DNA of 64,000 bases. It comes from Sphagnum compactum (lineage: Eukaryota > Bryophyta > Sphagnopsida > Sphagnales). The first letter of the stretch is position 1. The number at the start of each line of letters is the position of its first letter. The stretch covers positions 15,310,875 through 15,374,874 of the forward strand of contig OZ234495.1 of NCBI GenBank assembly GCA_965153455.1, in the 5' to 3' direction. The notes below the pieces were generated by a model. That model made no database searches, was not told the origin of the DNA, and worked only from the letters and a program-made list of their open reading frames with translations. Shown one piece after another: positions 47,030 to 61,744 of the stretch. A program made the translations under genes and the position numbers.

Positions 47030-50000
47030 TCATTTATTTGTTTTTAATTTTTTTCATTGTTTTTTTTAATCCTTGTGTTCAAATTCTGTCAAAATGGAAG
47101 ACATAATGTTATGAGTTGAAGATATTAAGTTACTCAAATAGCGGAATTGTGAGGAATTCGGGGCACGCTCCCAGCTCTCAACAAGCTCTCCCATTTTTGA
47201 CCAATTCTCAAGTTGAACATGCTTGATTTTGTGAATCCTCACAAGATGGTTGTTAGAAAGAGTGTATTTTTCAGCTTTTCCAAGTGCATGAAATGGAATT
47301 GAATTGGAAGGTGGGGTATAAAATGAAAAGTTAAAACATCAATTTTCACAAATGAAAGAGGATTTGGATTTATAAGAAATCCTTAAACTACAATTGCATT
47401 CATCATATTTCAATGTTGTCCAATAGCTTTTTGTTCCAATACAACTAACTATTTGTGCAATCATTTGATGCATGATCGTAATAAAAACAAAAGCCATCAA
47501 TATCTTGTGCTTACGCCCATTCATTATGGGTAGTTAAAAAGAGTTTTAAAAAATTAAGTAAAACAAAAAAAAATAAAAACCATGGAAAAAAACTTGAGAG
47601 AAAAAAACCAAAGATTAACCTAATTCTTTCACATGTCAATCACACATTTTAAATATTGGACCTTCGAATTGAACCCCACTCCCAAGTCTTTAGACACACT
47701 CATTGTATATTAGGAAAAAAACATTTTTTAAAATTTGAAGAAGAGTCCAATTCAAGGTTCAATTTGCTTCAAATTGGTCCCTGGACTTTTGGTCCTTGGA
47801 CCCTTGTTTAAGAAGTGGTCCTAAGTACCCCATTCACACATGAACCCTCTTGACAATAATGGAACGTACTTACCATAGCCTGAGTGGACTGGTGATCGTC
47901 CACAAGAGAATATAGCCAAATCTGGCTACAGGTCAGAGAAAGAAAGTTCAAATTTTCGGAAACCAGGCTTTTATGCTCATGACATGTGAGAACTTATGGC
48001 CTAATTATGGCAATTTCAACTTTTTTTTTTCCTTAGAAATAAGGCCACATTTTTGCCCCAAAAAATCCTACATACAACAACGTGGTAGCCCCTTTTTCTT
48101 TGTTGCAAAGTGGAAAAATTTTGGCACAAAAAAAAATGCCCTATCACCCATCAGTCTCTGTTCACACATGGGACAATTGACAACAAACTCTCCAGTCTAA
48201 ATTGGTTGAATTTACATTTGAAAAGAAAAAAAATCCAAAATTTTCCCAATTTCTTTGTTGAGAAATGACGAAATTTCACCAGGTTTTTTTCCATTTAATT
48301 TATTTTTAAAATATTACAAACATCCCATGCTTAGACTAAATTTCCACCTGTGCATTTATGGATGAAAATCCATGATTCTCTCTCTCTCTCTCTCTCTCAT
48401 TTATTCATACAAAGACCACTTGGATGTTGGACGCATAAAAGACGAATAATTAATTATTTTTCAAAAATGCATTAAAAAATTTATTGAATTTTTTTAAATG
48501 AAATTTTTTTTTAATGAAATTCATTTGAACATCTAATTGCCTTCCAACAGCACCGATGTTAATTTGGTGCTCATATTTTCATCTCCTCACATATTTTTGT
48601 CATCTTCTCTACTTTCATTGCAGATCCCATTGTCATTGTCGTTCTAGAAATGGTAATGACATGAGGAATAGCCATGTTTTTTTGGCGAAAATTTGCCAAA
48701 AGGCAACATTGCCTAAATTTTATGGAGGAAATCCTTTTTTTTTTGAAAAATCAATTCGTTAAAGTGCGCCTCTTTTTTGAGTTGCCACAAGTTTTGCCTA
48801 TTGGCTACACTTTTATTGTTTTGGAGAAAGGTATCGCCCATTAGGCGAATTACGATTGAATCTATGTGAAGATACTTGCCAATATTGTGACACTTAAAAA
48901 ATGGACAAAAATGATTACTGAAAAGCATGATTTTTTATACAAGCTTCTACAAATTTTCAAATTTTTTTGTCATTTTCAAGGTGCATTTAGCAAATTTTCA
49001 TCATTTTCAATGTGTTTTCATCACATTTTTTGACGTTTCAACGTTTTATTTTCAAAAAAGTTCGTTCAAATTTTTTAATAATTATTTAATGTTGAACCTA
49101 ACCTAAGGTTACAATATGTTGTTGATATGAAATTTCTTCTTTCCTTAATATCCCCAACAATAATAAATAAGTTTTGATATGTTGTTTTTCATTATGGATG
49201 CTTTAAATTTTGACAAATTTGTTATTTGTATTTCGATTTTCCATTGCACACCGCATTATTTGTTGTAACACATGCATAACAAAAACTTTAAGGAGAATTG
49301 TGGACAGGATAACAAATCAAGTTAGTGTGTTCAATTTCATGAAAAGCTTAAGGTTTGGGGTTGGGTTGTTGAAAGACTATTAATGCCATGGGGTTGTGTT
49401 TTTTGTAATATTATTGGTGTTGGTCAGTGATCAATGGGAGGTTTTTTGGGAGCATTGTTAAGGGTTTGATATTTTGGGGGATGTGTTGAGATTTTGATTG
49501 GGTGAGTGGAATCTAAATAAGAGAACATTGAAAGTTTTATTCCATAATTGTTTTGTATGAAACCTCTGTGCAAATGAATTTAACATATGGGTATTTTGAA
49601 AACATTAAGCTTAATTTTTGATTCATCACCTTTGGTTCTTCTTTAATTTAATTTTTTTTCCATTTAAAAAAATAAAGGAATTCTTTATGTACCATTGAAC
49701 AAGCCCACTAACATCATAAACTTACCAATGTTCATAAATTCATACAAAAATCACACAAATTTTGTGTTATGGTTAATATGAATTATATTTGTATGTATTC
49801 AATATTTTAAATATTTAAACACATGAGACATTGTTCTTGAATGACATATGTGAATGTTCATGTTTAATACACAAAAATCACATAATTTTATCCAAAATTA
49901 TATCACAATAATTGCACACATTTAGTTAAAATGTAAATTATACGTACTTCATATCAAAACATCACAAGTAAAAAATATATATATATATCCATTTTCACAT

Positions 50001-52416
50001 TTTGAAACCCACAAATTTTGCACAACCGTATTTTTTACAAACTTTGCATGAATTACATCAAAATTTCCTGATATTGTAGGTTTATGATGAAAGCATGTTC
50101 CATTTATAAATGCATGGAATGCAGTATAGTGTGACATCATTAGTTTAGTGGTAACTAATTCTACTAAGGCCTATTCCCGAACATGACATGTGTGCCCCCA
50201 ATTCTCCATCCACATTACAAGTGGAATTGGCAAAATCAAAAGTGGAACCAACATATGACAATGTGAAATTGTGGGATCTAACAACCAAATTACCATCAAG
50301 GAAAAGGTTGTCAAGTTTTAAAAAATAACACAAAAAATGAAAAGACTTTAAGGTAGGGACTACCTTATTTCTCCTTATCGTCATGTTATAATTACCGTCT
50401 TGCAACAACTACCATCCTTTATAAACCTAAAAAAATCCTCATTAGCTTATAGACCTCTTATAGCTATTGCCTACCATCTATAGCACATGTAGACCTTTTG
50501 TGGCTATTTGGCTACTATCTACAATGCTTATAGACCATTTATGGCTGTTGCTTATCGTCTACAACACCTATAGAACCTTTGTCATTACTCCTTATTGTTT
50601 ACATCAACTTTCCACTTCCTTTAGACCTCAAATATTAAATCTACCTCTTTGCTACTACCTTCTAATGGTAATTATTATCCTATGGCAGAAGGTATTTCCT
50701 ACTCCATAAACTAAAGTAGAAGTGAATGGCATATAAATTTTATAGAAGAAATGAAGAACTAATACATAAAAATAACAAAACTCTATGTAATATTAATATA
50801 AACTACTTTCTCCTCTCTTTTCATACTCAATGTAAAACTAAACACCAATAAGAAACATGAATATTCATCAACCATTTTTTATTACATAATCAAAGTACAA
50901 CTTGCTTCCATACTTTCATCCTTTCTCTTCAATGTCACATACACACTTTTTCCCTAAAAAAACTTTCTTAACCACATCTAATCTAGAACCATAATAACTT
51001 TAATACTCTAAAGAAATGATCCACAATCCCTTTTTATCCCCATCTTCATCCCCTTTCTCCCATACCACACAAGGTTCACATGCCTTCCATAAAAATAAGT
51101 TTTCCTTATCTTAATCTTAATCTTCCCATACATTTCATTAGTTGGTTGAATAACCAATTTTTATCCTTCCTAAAAATCCCCACATGATTGGTGGGTTACC
51201 ACCAACCATTCATCCAATTAATCATGTTAACTTCATCTTTTAATAAGGACGATAAGTTACTACCACTAATAACCCTTTAGTTCCGAGAATGCCCATGGCA
51301 CTAATTAGCCTAAGAATTTATACCCTAAACATTATCCTCCCCTCCATTTTGGATTCTCCAAGCGTGGGAATAGAATTACCATCCTTTAGAATCCAAGCTT
51401 TCGGTTACCTTGTGTTGTTTTCCACCAAGGTGATACTAGTGTTAGTACTAGTAGACTACCCTCCACCTTTTCTTCATCCTTAGTCTTTGGAGGAGATAGA
51501 TGTGTTGTAATCCTTTCCACAACCCAATCAAATGTGATTGTAAAGGTAAATATTACCACCTCTTTTTGGGTGAAGGTAATCTCTTGCATTTATCCCCAAT
51601 CATTGTCTTGTCATGGCCAAATTTTTGCCTCTAATTGTCCAACCAGGTACATTAAATGGTAGTGAATGTTTTTTTGCAAAAACATAATGTTGTTTTGGGA
51701 CAAATCATGTGGGAAATTATGTTTTTCTAGTGCTTATTTTTCTGACAAAATGGGCATCATTTTAATGTCACAAAATTGGAAAAAAAAACCATGATAGGTA
51801 CTTATTTAAGTCTTTTTTCCTCTTTCGTTTTTGTTCTTTTGATTAGACTTATAATAATTTGGGGGAACATTAAAAAACATTTCCCAATCTTCTATGGAAC
51901 ATTGGTAATCAAATGAATTTTATTTCCAAAAAAAATAAAAAAATTGTTGGGCGTGTTCCTAATCACACAAACATTTGTGGATCTATAGTTGAGATTCATC
52001 ATTGGGGTCTTATATGGAACATGGGGAACTACTAGATGAAATTCTATTTCGTAAAAAAAACTTTATTATGTTGAGATTCCATCATTGGGATCTTTTGTGT
52101 AACATTGGGAACAATGTTTTTCAATCACCATTTTGGTGATTGGAAAAAAATTTAATGCAACTCATACAAAAGATTTTTGTGAAAATACGTGCACCAAAGT
52201 TGTGATGAATTTTATTTATTTTCAAATTGCCATATTTAAACAATTGGGTCTGGTCACAAAAATGTACCAATAGGATTTTTTTTAAAATTACTTTCTTCTT
52301 TGAAACCAAATTGGTCTAATTCCTCTTATGGATGATTATTATTGTCGTTACATCACAAAATTGGAAAAAAAAAAAAAAAAAAAAACCCTAATGGAAACAA
52401 TAGATGAATTTTATTC

Positions 52417-52451
<35 letters not shown>

Positions 52452-52600
52452 GTTCTACTTTTTGACTGTGCAAAAGATTTTAAAATATGTAATTGAAATT
52501 CTATCCATCGTTGAGGATCTTCTATGAGAACATTGACAACCAAATGAAACATGAGTGATGCTTATTTTTTAGTACCTTGTCCTTATCTTAAGGACCTAAA
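47030..52600. other. Gene-poor AT-rich DNA
   Basis: No recognised gene. Short frames on both strands are unremarkable. A TC run lies at 48378-48400, TA runs near 49975 and 52421-52447, and poly-A at 52363-52384. Confidence 0.6.
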
Positions 52601-55600
52601 CAAAAGGAAATATTCCCAGACACCTATTTACGGTTCCTACCCAAGTAAATGATTTTATTTTTTTGTGGGCTTTGAATTTGGCTTGGGTAGGCGGGCTTCT
52701 TGATGGAGGCCTTACCCCTTTTGACTTTGGGGCCTCCTCCCATTTTTAGTGCAACCATGGTTCTCCATGTTTGCAACCCATGTGGCACTTTTTGGTCCTT
52801 CAAAGGTAAGAATGGAGCTTTGTGTGACGCCTTTTGTTTTGGTTGCGGCACCTTTTTTTTGTAATGTGCCATGGCCTGTCATAAAAAACATTGTTAGGTT
52901 TTTTAAGCTTTGCCTTAAAATAACTTTCTTGGTTCTTTAATCACATCTCTAGTCTTCTTTCCCCCTTCGATAGCTTGGGTTTGGATTTTAGCATTGGATC
53001 CTTTTAATGTTTTCCATTTGGGTCTTCTTCAACCTCGTTTATACATGTGCATCCCTTTTGTTTTGCATCAAAAGGTGCATGTTATTTTTCACCTTTTTTG
53101 GATTACCTTATTCAAGGCATGTTTGACATGGTTATATAACACATGTTTTTAATGTTCATTCATTGATGTCTTGTTTTCCCCCCTCGAGGTGGAATGGTCA
53201 GGCATAGGGGGATTAGGGCGTGTTTTCAATGGTTTTTATGGATTGGGAAAAATTTTAAACATAACATTTTTTTAGTGCATGTTGTTTATAATTTTATTTT
53301 CAAACTAGGTTCTATTGGTAGTTCTAGCCTTTTGAATTTTCCTTTTATTGTGCCCCTTTTGAGTTGGTTAAGATGGAACTTAATCCTTGGGCCTGCTAGG
53401 GAGTTTACACATGCTACTTAGGGTCTCACCCTCTTACCTTGGTTTTATGGTCATCAAAGACTATGATTTAAATTCCCCTTGCTTGAACTTTATGATGAAT
53501 TTTCAATTGGACACATATGGAACTCTCCTTGAATTATTTTAGGTCAACTTTTTTATGTATGTCCCATTTGTCAATAGGTAGTCCATCAAACATGGTTGTC
53601 GAACATGTTCAAGATTTTTTTTAACCTTAAAGATTTGATATTAGTGGTTTCATTTAACTTTATTAGTTGAGTTCCCATGTGGCCACATCCCATGATTCAT
53701 GGCCCACATTCTTAGTGTTGTTAGGCTTTTGGTTTTGGCCAAGTCTTCAAGTGGTATATAACCAATTGCAATGGGCTAAAACGTTTTATGTTGTTGAGTA
53801 GGGTTTTATGTTTACAATTTCATGACATGTTTTCTTCTCACCTATTACTGCATCAATTCAATGTGGTAGTTAGGGGTGGTTGTGAAGTTACAGTCCATGT
53901 TATTTGAATTATTTTGGATGTTTGTTTCGATTTGATGGTATTTCAAGTGGATGTAGCAAATGTTTTCAACACCATTTTGTGTAAGGTCATCTTTTAGGAC
54001 TTTTGAGTGACAAAAGGTATCAACTTTTCCCCTTTGAAAAATTTGTTTATCATCTTTTTGTGTGTGGGCACATGTCATAGTGACCCATTGGTTGGGCCTC
54101 TTTTTGCCCTTGTTCATTTTCTTGTTTTCCATTATTTTTTAACATTTTTCCCTCATGTTTCTTCCCTTGCTTGGCCAACGACCATCATATTCTCGGCCTT
54201 GCCCATGTTTTTCCCTTAGCCTTTAATCATTTTGCCTCTTAGTTGGCATTTGTGTGGTTGGTTGTTCAATCTCACAGGTGAAAGGCTTGGGCCTTTTCTA
54301 ACTTGTTTATTGGGTTCACCCTCCTAACTAATTTTTGTTGCCTTGTCAACAACATCATGACTTTAGGTGTTTCTTTTGGCTTTGGTTCCTTTTCATCAAC
54401 TTTTTTGTGAGAAGTTTTGGATGAAAATATTCACCATGCTAATGCGCTCCCAAGGTTAGGGATGTCCAAGTAGCATTTGGGATCCTTTCTTGGTGTTTCA
54501 CTCAATAGCTTTCATATTTGTTCCATTGTTTCCTTTTTTTTCAGGCTTTCATGTTAGCTTGTCGCTTTTTATTCGGCCCTGTTGGGAATTTTTGAAAGAG
54601 TTATGTGCTTGAATTCTTTAGAATGCTTTAAGGCTTTTCTAATTCGTTGGTAGGTTTGTCTCCCCATTTGTAGTGAAAGGTCAAGCGTCATTTTTATAAA
54701 AGGTATTGTTCCAATAGCCTATCTAGGGAGTTGGGCTTTAATTGTTCCCATCATACCTTTAGGTTCTTATTTGACTCTTGCCCATTCTTATTAGAGGTGA
54801 TAAGAGCAAGTAGTACATGATCGTTATCCTTCTAGGCCCATTCGAGGTTGGCATGGGAATTTTTTTTCTAAATGGCGACAACGTACGTACCTTCATTTGC
54901 CCAATTAACAAAAAGAAAAACTAATCGACTTTAAGAGAATATTTTTTTAAAGATTGCATGACCATTTTTTAAAAAGCATCATATCTAATTTGCCCTTTGA
55001 TTCACATCGAACACACTTGAAATCTTATGTGGGGTTAGGTGCAAGGGCATGGCTATCTTCTCACATATTGATCATTTTATTTAGTTGGTTTTACATGTTT
55101 TTTTCCTTTAATGTTGCATATTTCATTGGCCCTCCCCCATCTTTTAGCCCTTGGTTTGTCACATTGCATTTGTGGGCAACCTTTTAACTATATGAAAATC
55201 CATTATTTTCGTTATGCCCTAGTGAGAAAAGGACGACTTCCCATGATGTTGTGCAAAATGCCTTTGTGTTTATTATGAGGGATGAGGAATGTGTTTTATG
55301 TGAGCAAACCCATGTTATTCCGTTGCCTACCTTTCATTCTTCACATCAACGGGTTGACATTGTGGTTTTGATGGACGACATTTAGACATTGATCGATGTC
55401 ATCATCATTGACCCCACTCAAATAGATTTGGTTTTGCAAATAATTTTATTTCGTGTGGTTGTCACAACAATCATGATTCAATTTAAAAACAACTTTTATC
55501 ATGATTGATACAAATGGACATGTTTATCCTTCTAGGCATAAATGTTTTTGGGTTTCTGCATCAATAGGTCGACAACTTTCTTCATCAATGTGCTAACATG

Positions 55601-55820
55601 GCATGGAGACCGAAAGGCACTGGACGCCATCCTTTTTCGATTTTGTGTTCATTTTACAGGTAGATGGAGTTAATGACATTGTAACAAGTGCATACGACCT
55701 CTATTTCGAGGCATGTTGTTATTATAAGTGAAGGTTTTCTAATCTAAGCGTTTGTTCAAATGTTTTTCCTTATCACAAATGCCAATGCCATGGAGTTCAT
55801 TCATTTGAATGTTCATTCAT
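52600..55820. other. T-rich gene-poor DNA, possible unrecognised repeat
   Basis: The plus strand is strikingly T-rich and the minus strand A-rich, with lysine-rich minus-strand frames such as 52624-52872 and 53845-54132. Strand skew over 3 kb suggests a decayed minus-strand element, but no gag, pol or transposase motif was recognised. Confidence 0.4.
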
Positions 55821-55824
55821 GTAC

Positions 55825-56095
55825 CTAATTTTCATTCTTAATTAACTTTTAGTTCATTTCCAATTGATTTTTAATTCATTTAGTTAAGTCTTAATTAAAT
55901 TCTAATTAAGTCCCAATTAACTTCAATTAACTTTTAGTTAACTCCTAATCAATTTTGAATTAAGTCTTAGTTAATTCAAAATTAATTTTTAATTAACTTC
56001 TAATTAAATCCTAATTAACTCTAATTAAGTTTTAATTGAACCCTAGTTAAATCCCAATTAACTTTCAATTAATTCATAATTATCTTTCAATTAAA
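55825..56095. repeat. Degenerate TTAATTAA-rich short repeat array
   Basis: About 270 bp of head-to-tail, diverged units like TTCTAATTAACTTTTAATTA. The spacing is mostly 10-16 bp. TTAATT or its near variants recur some twenty times. Confidence 0.8.
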
Positions 56096-56399
56096 AAGGT
56101 TTTCAAAAAACTTCTTTATTTTATGCACATATAATAAAAAATTTGGGAGCTTCCTTGAAGTAAGTAGGTCCTCAAAAAGGTATAAATAGATATAAAACTT
56201 AGTTTATTCAACATCAGTTTTAAAAACGATCTTGCATCATAACCTTGTCATGTACTTTTCATTGTCCATGTTTGCATATGTTAACATAATAAATATTCAT
56301 TTAAAATTTATTTTACACATCTCGTGTTCCTGTTCTTAGTTCTTGTTTTTGCATCACATAATTTTATTTTGTTTCCTTGTTTGAAAGTTAAGCTTCAAT

Positions 56400-57573
56400 A
56401 TTTCCTATAACCTTTAATTTTTATGGTTCTTTGTGTCCTCGATACTCCTCTTTCATTATTTAATATGCTTCTCACAATTAGTAGGGGGTTTGAGTACTTG
56501 ATTTGTTCTTGTTCCCTTGGAGTCCAACCTCTTGGGAGGTTTCTGGACCGTACAAAGCGTTGTGGATATGTGGTTGAGATCCATTGTTGTGGTGGACCCT
56601 TGAGAGATCTCGCCATGTGGACGGTCGAGATTGTGCGTCTGAGCTTAATGCTTTTCATGAACAAGGCAGGAAAGTGCACAAACTCTCGGTCGCTCCGTCG
56701 CGCGCCCGCGCTCTGTCTCTGTCTCTTCTCTCTTCTCGCAGTGTCTCTTGGATTACGCGTGCGCGGTTGTCGCAACGATTGTGCTTGCAAGTTGCAACGA
56801 TCACGCGTCTTGTTGTTGTATCGATTTTATCATAGGTGGCGTGGTGTTCTCTTTGTTTCTTAACTGGTTCGAAATTGGACGGGCTTTTCTCTCTCTCTAC
56901 TTGGACGGGGGTTACTATCTTCTCATCGTCGCAACTCTTTGTCTCCGTCGGTATATTCGCTGTCGCAGTTCTCTCGGCATTCCTGCCGCTCCTGCTGCTG
57001 CCGCCGTGGTGAGATTCGGTCAATGAGAAAGCCATTTCTCTTTTATCTCCCTTGAACGAGTCTGGTGCGGGGATCAAGTGAATTAGAGGTTTTTGATGAT
57101 GTCATATGTTGATGATGCCGTTGATGTTTTTGAGTTTTTTTTTTCTTTATGGCGTTGGGAACTGTTGAATTTTGCGATGACGCACATTTAGTTTAGGTTT
57201 GTCTTTCGGGGGATTATCGGTGCATGCATAAAGCTGGGAGTTTGTTTGGCTTTGAATTTTTCGTTTGGATCAATCTGTGCTGATTTTGTGACCGAACCCC
57301 GAAGCTTTGGAGAATCGGAGTTAGGAGAAGTTTCTAGGTTTGGTCCGTTGGCGTCTATCTCTATCTCATCATGTAACATACCTCCGTTTGTTTTTCAATC
57401 TGGGATTTCGTTTTGTAAAGCTTTGTTCTTTATATTCCTGCTGCATTGTAGTGTGTGACATATGATATTGTGCCAATCGATCCCTTTGTATCTGGCAATC
57501 TCCAGGACTGCAGGGCGTGTTGGGTAAGGTTCAAGTACTTCACACAGTTGGAAAACGAAGTTGGAAAGTGGAG
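56400..57573 (+). promoter_or_regulatory. Promoter and 5' leader region of the Rab5 gene
   Basis: From about 56690 to 57010 the DNA turns GC- and CpG-rich (TCGCGCGCCCGCGC, GCGTGCGCGG, CTGCTGCTGCC), in contrast with the AT-rich flanks. This marks a likely core promoter or 5' UTR upstream of the ATG at 57574. The frames of 80-146 codons on both strands here are composition artefacts or upstream frames. Start site and any 5' UTR intron cannot be fixed. Confidence 0.45.
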
Positions 57574-60477
57574 ATGGCCACGGCAGGACCCAATCACATG
57601 CAGGCCAAGCTTGTGAGTTTATAATCCCTTTCACAACTCTATTGCATGGTTGAGAATTCAGAATCTGTCTTGTTCTGCTTGAGGAGACTGCCTGCTTTCA
57701 TGCTTCAAAGAAAGAGTGGCACTTTCATAGAACAAGAGGTGAACTTCTATTGAGTATATGTTTTCACACAAGGAGGTTTGCTGTAAAAATTGTCGATTCT
57801 TGCATGAACTGAGATTTTCATGGTCTTGCTCCATTTTTCTCCAAAAGGTTGAAGTATCTATCTTCAGGCAGGCATTTTTACCTTGCAAGGTAAATACCTT
57901 CATTGTTTGCTATACCTTCTTTTGGGGAAGGTATAGCAAGTTCATTGAAGGGTTGCACTGAAATTGATTGCAAGAAAGTGGTTACTGCATTAATAGCAGA
58001 AGCCCTAATGAGTAGCTCTTGAGAATTTCCTGCTGTAACCTCTGTTAGCATTTTGTGCCCATTTTTCTTTCCCTTTTTCCACTTGTTCTAGCATATTGTT
58101 ATGACCAGCAACTTATATCCAACCTTGCATTTTGTCCATCTCTTTTCTCCATATCCGGCAGTATGAGTCGATCTGTTCATGAGCAATTGTGTGCTGTACC
58201 CATCATGTTTAATGCATGGGTGGGTGGTTTAGTGGAGTTTTTTGGGGGGAGTATTTATGATTTATTTTACATGAGATGGTGATTATGATTCTTTGAATGA
58301 AGTTTAGCAGCTAGTGTATTTGGTGTGTACACTCTTGTTATAGAAGCTGGAGACCCATCTATGTGACAGTGGAGCCTTTGCTTTGCCCCAGTAGATATGA
58401 TTAAGTTGATGAATCATCTTGAGTCGAGTGCTGTGATTGCTGAACTTGCTGTCTTGGGCCTAAATGATGAGAGTTATCTGCAGCAGGTACTGAGAAAGAA
58501 AACTGTATGTGCCAGGTGCTATTGGGAGATATGGGAGCAGGCAAGTCCAGCCTTGTGTTACGGTTTGTAAAAGGACAATTTTTTGACTATCAGGTTTTTC
58601 CTCTTTCCTCACCTCCCTCCCCCCCTCCCTCCATGTCTCTCCATCTCTTCTGGTCTAGGTGTGGCATTTGACACTGAAACTCAATCCTCTGATGTGGCAA
58701 ACATCTCTGTTGTTCAATTTTTAAGCCTGCTCTTTTGGTTAGCATTCTAATACTGTTGAGAAACATAGGCAGTGAGTTCAATGCTTCACCAAATGCTTGC
58801 AAATTGTGGTCATTTGGTACATCAGAGTTCCTGGCAACTTGGGTTGGAAGGTTGTGATGTGCATTTGGTGATGTTGTGCAGGAGTCAACAATTGGTGCTG
58901 CATTTCTCACACAAACACTGGCTGTGAATGATGTAACGGTGAAGTTTGAAATTTGGGATACAGCTGGACAGGAAAGATACCACAGTTTGGCACCAATGTA
59001 CTATCGGGGTGCTGCTGCTGCTGTCATTGTTTATGACATAACAAATGCTGTATGTACTCTCTTGGTTTCCTCGACTGATTGCATGTTCATAATTTTCAAT
59101 GAAAAGAGTAGGGTCCCCTTCTGTGTGAGACACTCTCTTTATCCCTTCTCTTCTCTTCTGAGAAGAGCTCCTTCTGGCACCAGATCTTGCTGCATCTTGA
59201 AGGGGGCCAATCTCAAGTTCACAAGTGGTGTGGTATGGGAATGCTGAAACTTCAAAAATCAGATCTTGAATACCTCATTTCTGAGACTACACTACCTCAC
59301 TTTTGTGAGAAACCAAGCATGCATAAATTGTACATGTGCCCAGTGTTGAGACTTTGGACTTGAAAGCAGGTTTCAATGTCAAGCTGTATGTTGAATATGT
59401 ATTGGTGTCACAGGACTCCTTCAATCGAGCTAAGAAATGGGTGCAAGAGCTTCAAAGACAGGGTATGGCTGCCAACTTGAGTTTGTTTCTGCAACATTGT
59501 GGCAAGAACAGCATTCTCTCCTTGCATATTCTAGTATCTTTGGGCCTTCATGTCCTCAGTATTGTAAGTTGTGATATGCAGGCAACCCAAATCTTGTGAT
59601 GGCTCTTGCTGCAAACAAAGCTGATCTGGATTCAAAAAGAAAGATTGAGGCTGAGGTAGGACTCTTACTTTTTGGGGACATGCCAGCATTTATAACTTGA
59701 TAGGATGTTTTTTAGGTTACATTTTGTTCTACTTGGTTTCTAAATAACTGTAAGATTCAGCCCCTTCATGGTTCCAAGTTTAGGGAAATTAGTAGATTGC
59801 CAACTGCAAAAGTGGCTTCTTTGTGTGCAAGTCCCTTGTTCACTACCAGTGAGTGGAGATTAATCTGGTGGTTTTGGCATATACTTGACATTCTGAGTAA
59901 AAGTTAGTTGTGCTGGCAGTGCACCATCCACTGCCTAGTTTTATGTGTAACTAAATTGGACTAGTATACAACACCGTGGTGCTCTCTGTATCTTGGCTAA
60001 ATTGATAGTGTTGGGGACTTGCCAGACTTACACTGATGTGATATGTATGATCAACTTAATCGCTGAGAAACAAGCATATCTGCTGACAGTTGAAGAATTG
60101 GACTTGCAGGAGGGAAAGTCATATGCAGATGAAAATGGATTGTTTTTCATGGAAACTTCAGCAAAGACTGCACAAAATGTGAATGAGCTTTTCTATGAAA
60201 TTGGTATGCTTCATGAACATATCTCAATGTCCATAATTCCTTACTGTGTGCAAGAAATCAGGGTGAAGTTATTATTGAGAGAATTGGAAGCTGGTTTACA
60301 TTGGACCCACCGTTTAAATATCACTGTTGTCTGATTGCTATATAGTAACATCAGTGTGCATGTGAGGCAGGAAGAAGGTTGCCTAAAGCTCAACCTGTAC
60401 AGCAACCTGCTGGGATGGCACTTACTGACAGGCCTGCAAACACTGGCCTTACTCAAAAGTCAAGTTGTTGCTCATAA
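57574..60477 (+). CDS. RABF2: Rab5 GTPase, RABF2 (ARA7/RHA1) type, seven exons
   Basis: Plant Rab5 controls traffic and fusion at late endosomes/multivesicular bodies on the vacuolar route. Exons: 57574-57612, 58516-58593, 58882-59049, 59414-59462, 59582-59655, 60110-60203 and 60371-60477; all introns are GT-AG and the product is 202 aa (family about 200). The start is [13 protein letters not shown]. The P-loop GDMGAGKSS (17-25) has the Ala found in Rab5. Switch I is ESTIGAAF (40-47), Switch [13 protein letters not shown] (64-74), base recognition NKAD (123-126) and ETSAK (151-155). It ends KSSCCS, a double-cysteine tail for geranylgeranylation, which with the lack of an N-terminal acylation signal separates RABF2 from the RABF1 (ARA6) type. 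No frameshift or missing GTPase residue is seen. Confidence 0.95.
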
Positions 60478-61744
60478 AGAGCTTGTCAGAATCTTTACCC
60501 AAGAAGTTACAGTCTGAAACAAACATCAAAATATTGACAAGTCTTGACTCTATTCTGGGGATCTTAGTGCATTTCAGCCATTTACTTGGCTGTGAAGGCA
60601 CATATGACACTGGGTTGCATGACAAGGAAGGGCAGGACAGAAGCTCAGGGTCAGAACTCAAATCATGGAGGAGTTTGAAGGTGATTGTTATCTAGCTTTT
60701 GCAATCAGATGACCAGTATGAATGCATCTTTGGGGATTATATAGGGTTGGAATTTATGATGCTTGTCTCTCATATCTCAACTTCATTACTCAGATCAAGG
60801 GAAGGGTTCTGTCAGACAGAGTTTCTTCACACATCACATTTAGGTAATGCTTCTATGGCATAATCTTAGGTTGTGGCTAGGTTGTGGTGGCCATATGAAT
60901 TCCTTGGCTTTTGCTGACATTCATTCAAGATCTGAAAGCCATGATAAGGATACGTGGCACTCTCCCAGAGCCTATTTGTTGCTAGATTTTGTACAGGAAG
61001 ATTCTGGTTTACCTTGTGTATTGTCCATTTCTTCAAGCCATTTTCTGTGTCCCTGTACTGGAACCAATTTATGTCTGGTCACATTGGCCTGTTTGTTTGT
61101 ATTGCATGTTCTAAACCAATGTTCCTCATGGAGCTAATAATCGAATCTTTTAAGTGTGGTCCAGCTTATTTTGGCAAATTCAGTGTGGATTGTACTGATC
61201 TACAGCAGCCCACGCTTGGAAGCTGATGAACTCAAGTGCGGGGGGGCCTGGTGGGGATTGTGGCAGCTCATCACTGCTGCTATTATAGCATCCTTCTATA
61301 GTTTTGGCCACCTACTGGAACTTACTATAGAATATGGCAAATTCTGAATGGTTTTTAATCATATATCCAAATTTAGTAGCTGAAAGATTCAAAGAAAATG
61401 TGTTTGTCATTTGGTGAAAACTCTTCACACAAAAAAGCACTAATGGGGAGATAATGTACTAGAAATTGGATAGGGTTTGATGAATTTTGGCTCCTAGTTC
61501 AACCATGTCTTGCCTTGACTCTTTGCTTGCACACTCCTTGCTGTTACCTCTACTGTTTTACCTCTACATGTACGTCTACAGTGATGTATCAACATTCGCA
61601 AGGCCATGAAAGTTCAAGAGGCTTGATTCCATGTATATTGCAAACAAGCTTTCTTCTTCATTTTGCAAAGGGTTTCAAAGTTTTGATTTCACTTCTCTTC
61701 ATTTTGGGGAGCTCTTTTTTACATGCATTGTCTGTTGATCTTCT

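Noticed and set aside
56395-57077. Several 80-146-codon frames on both strands
   Set aside because: They overlap one another in a CpG-rich tract upstream of Rab5. Arginine/serine-rich composition follows from base content, not from a protein family.
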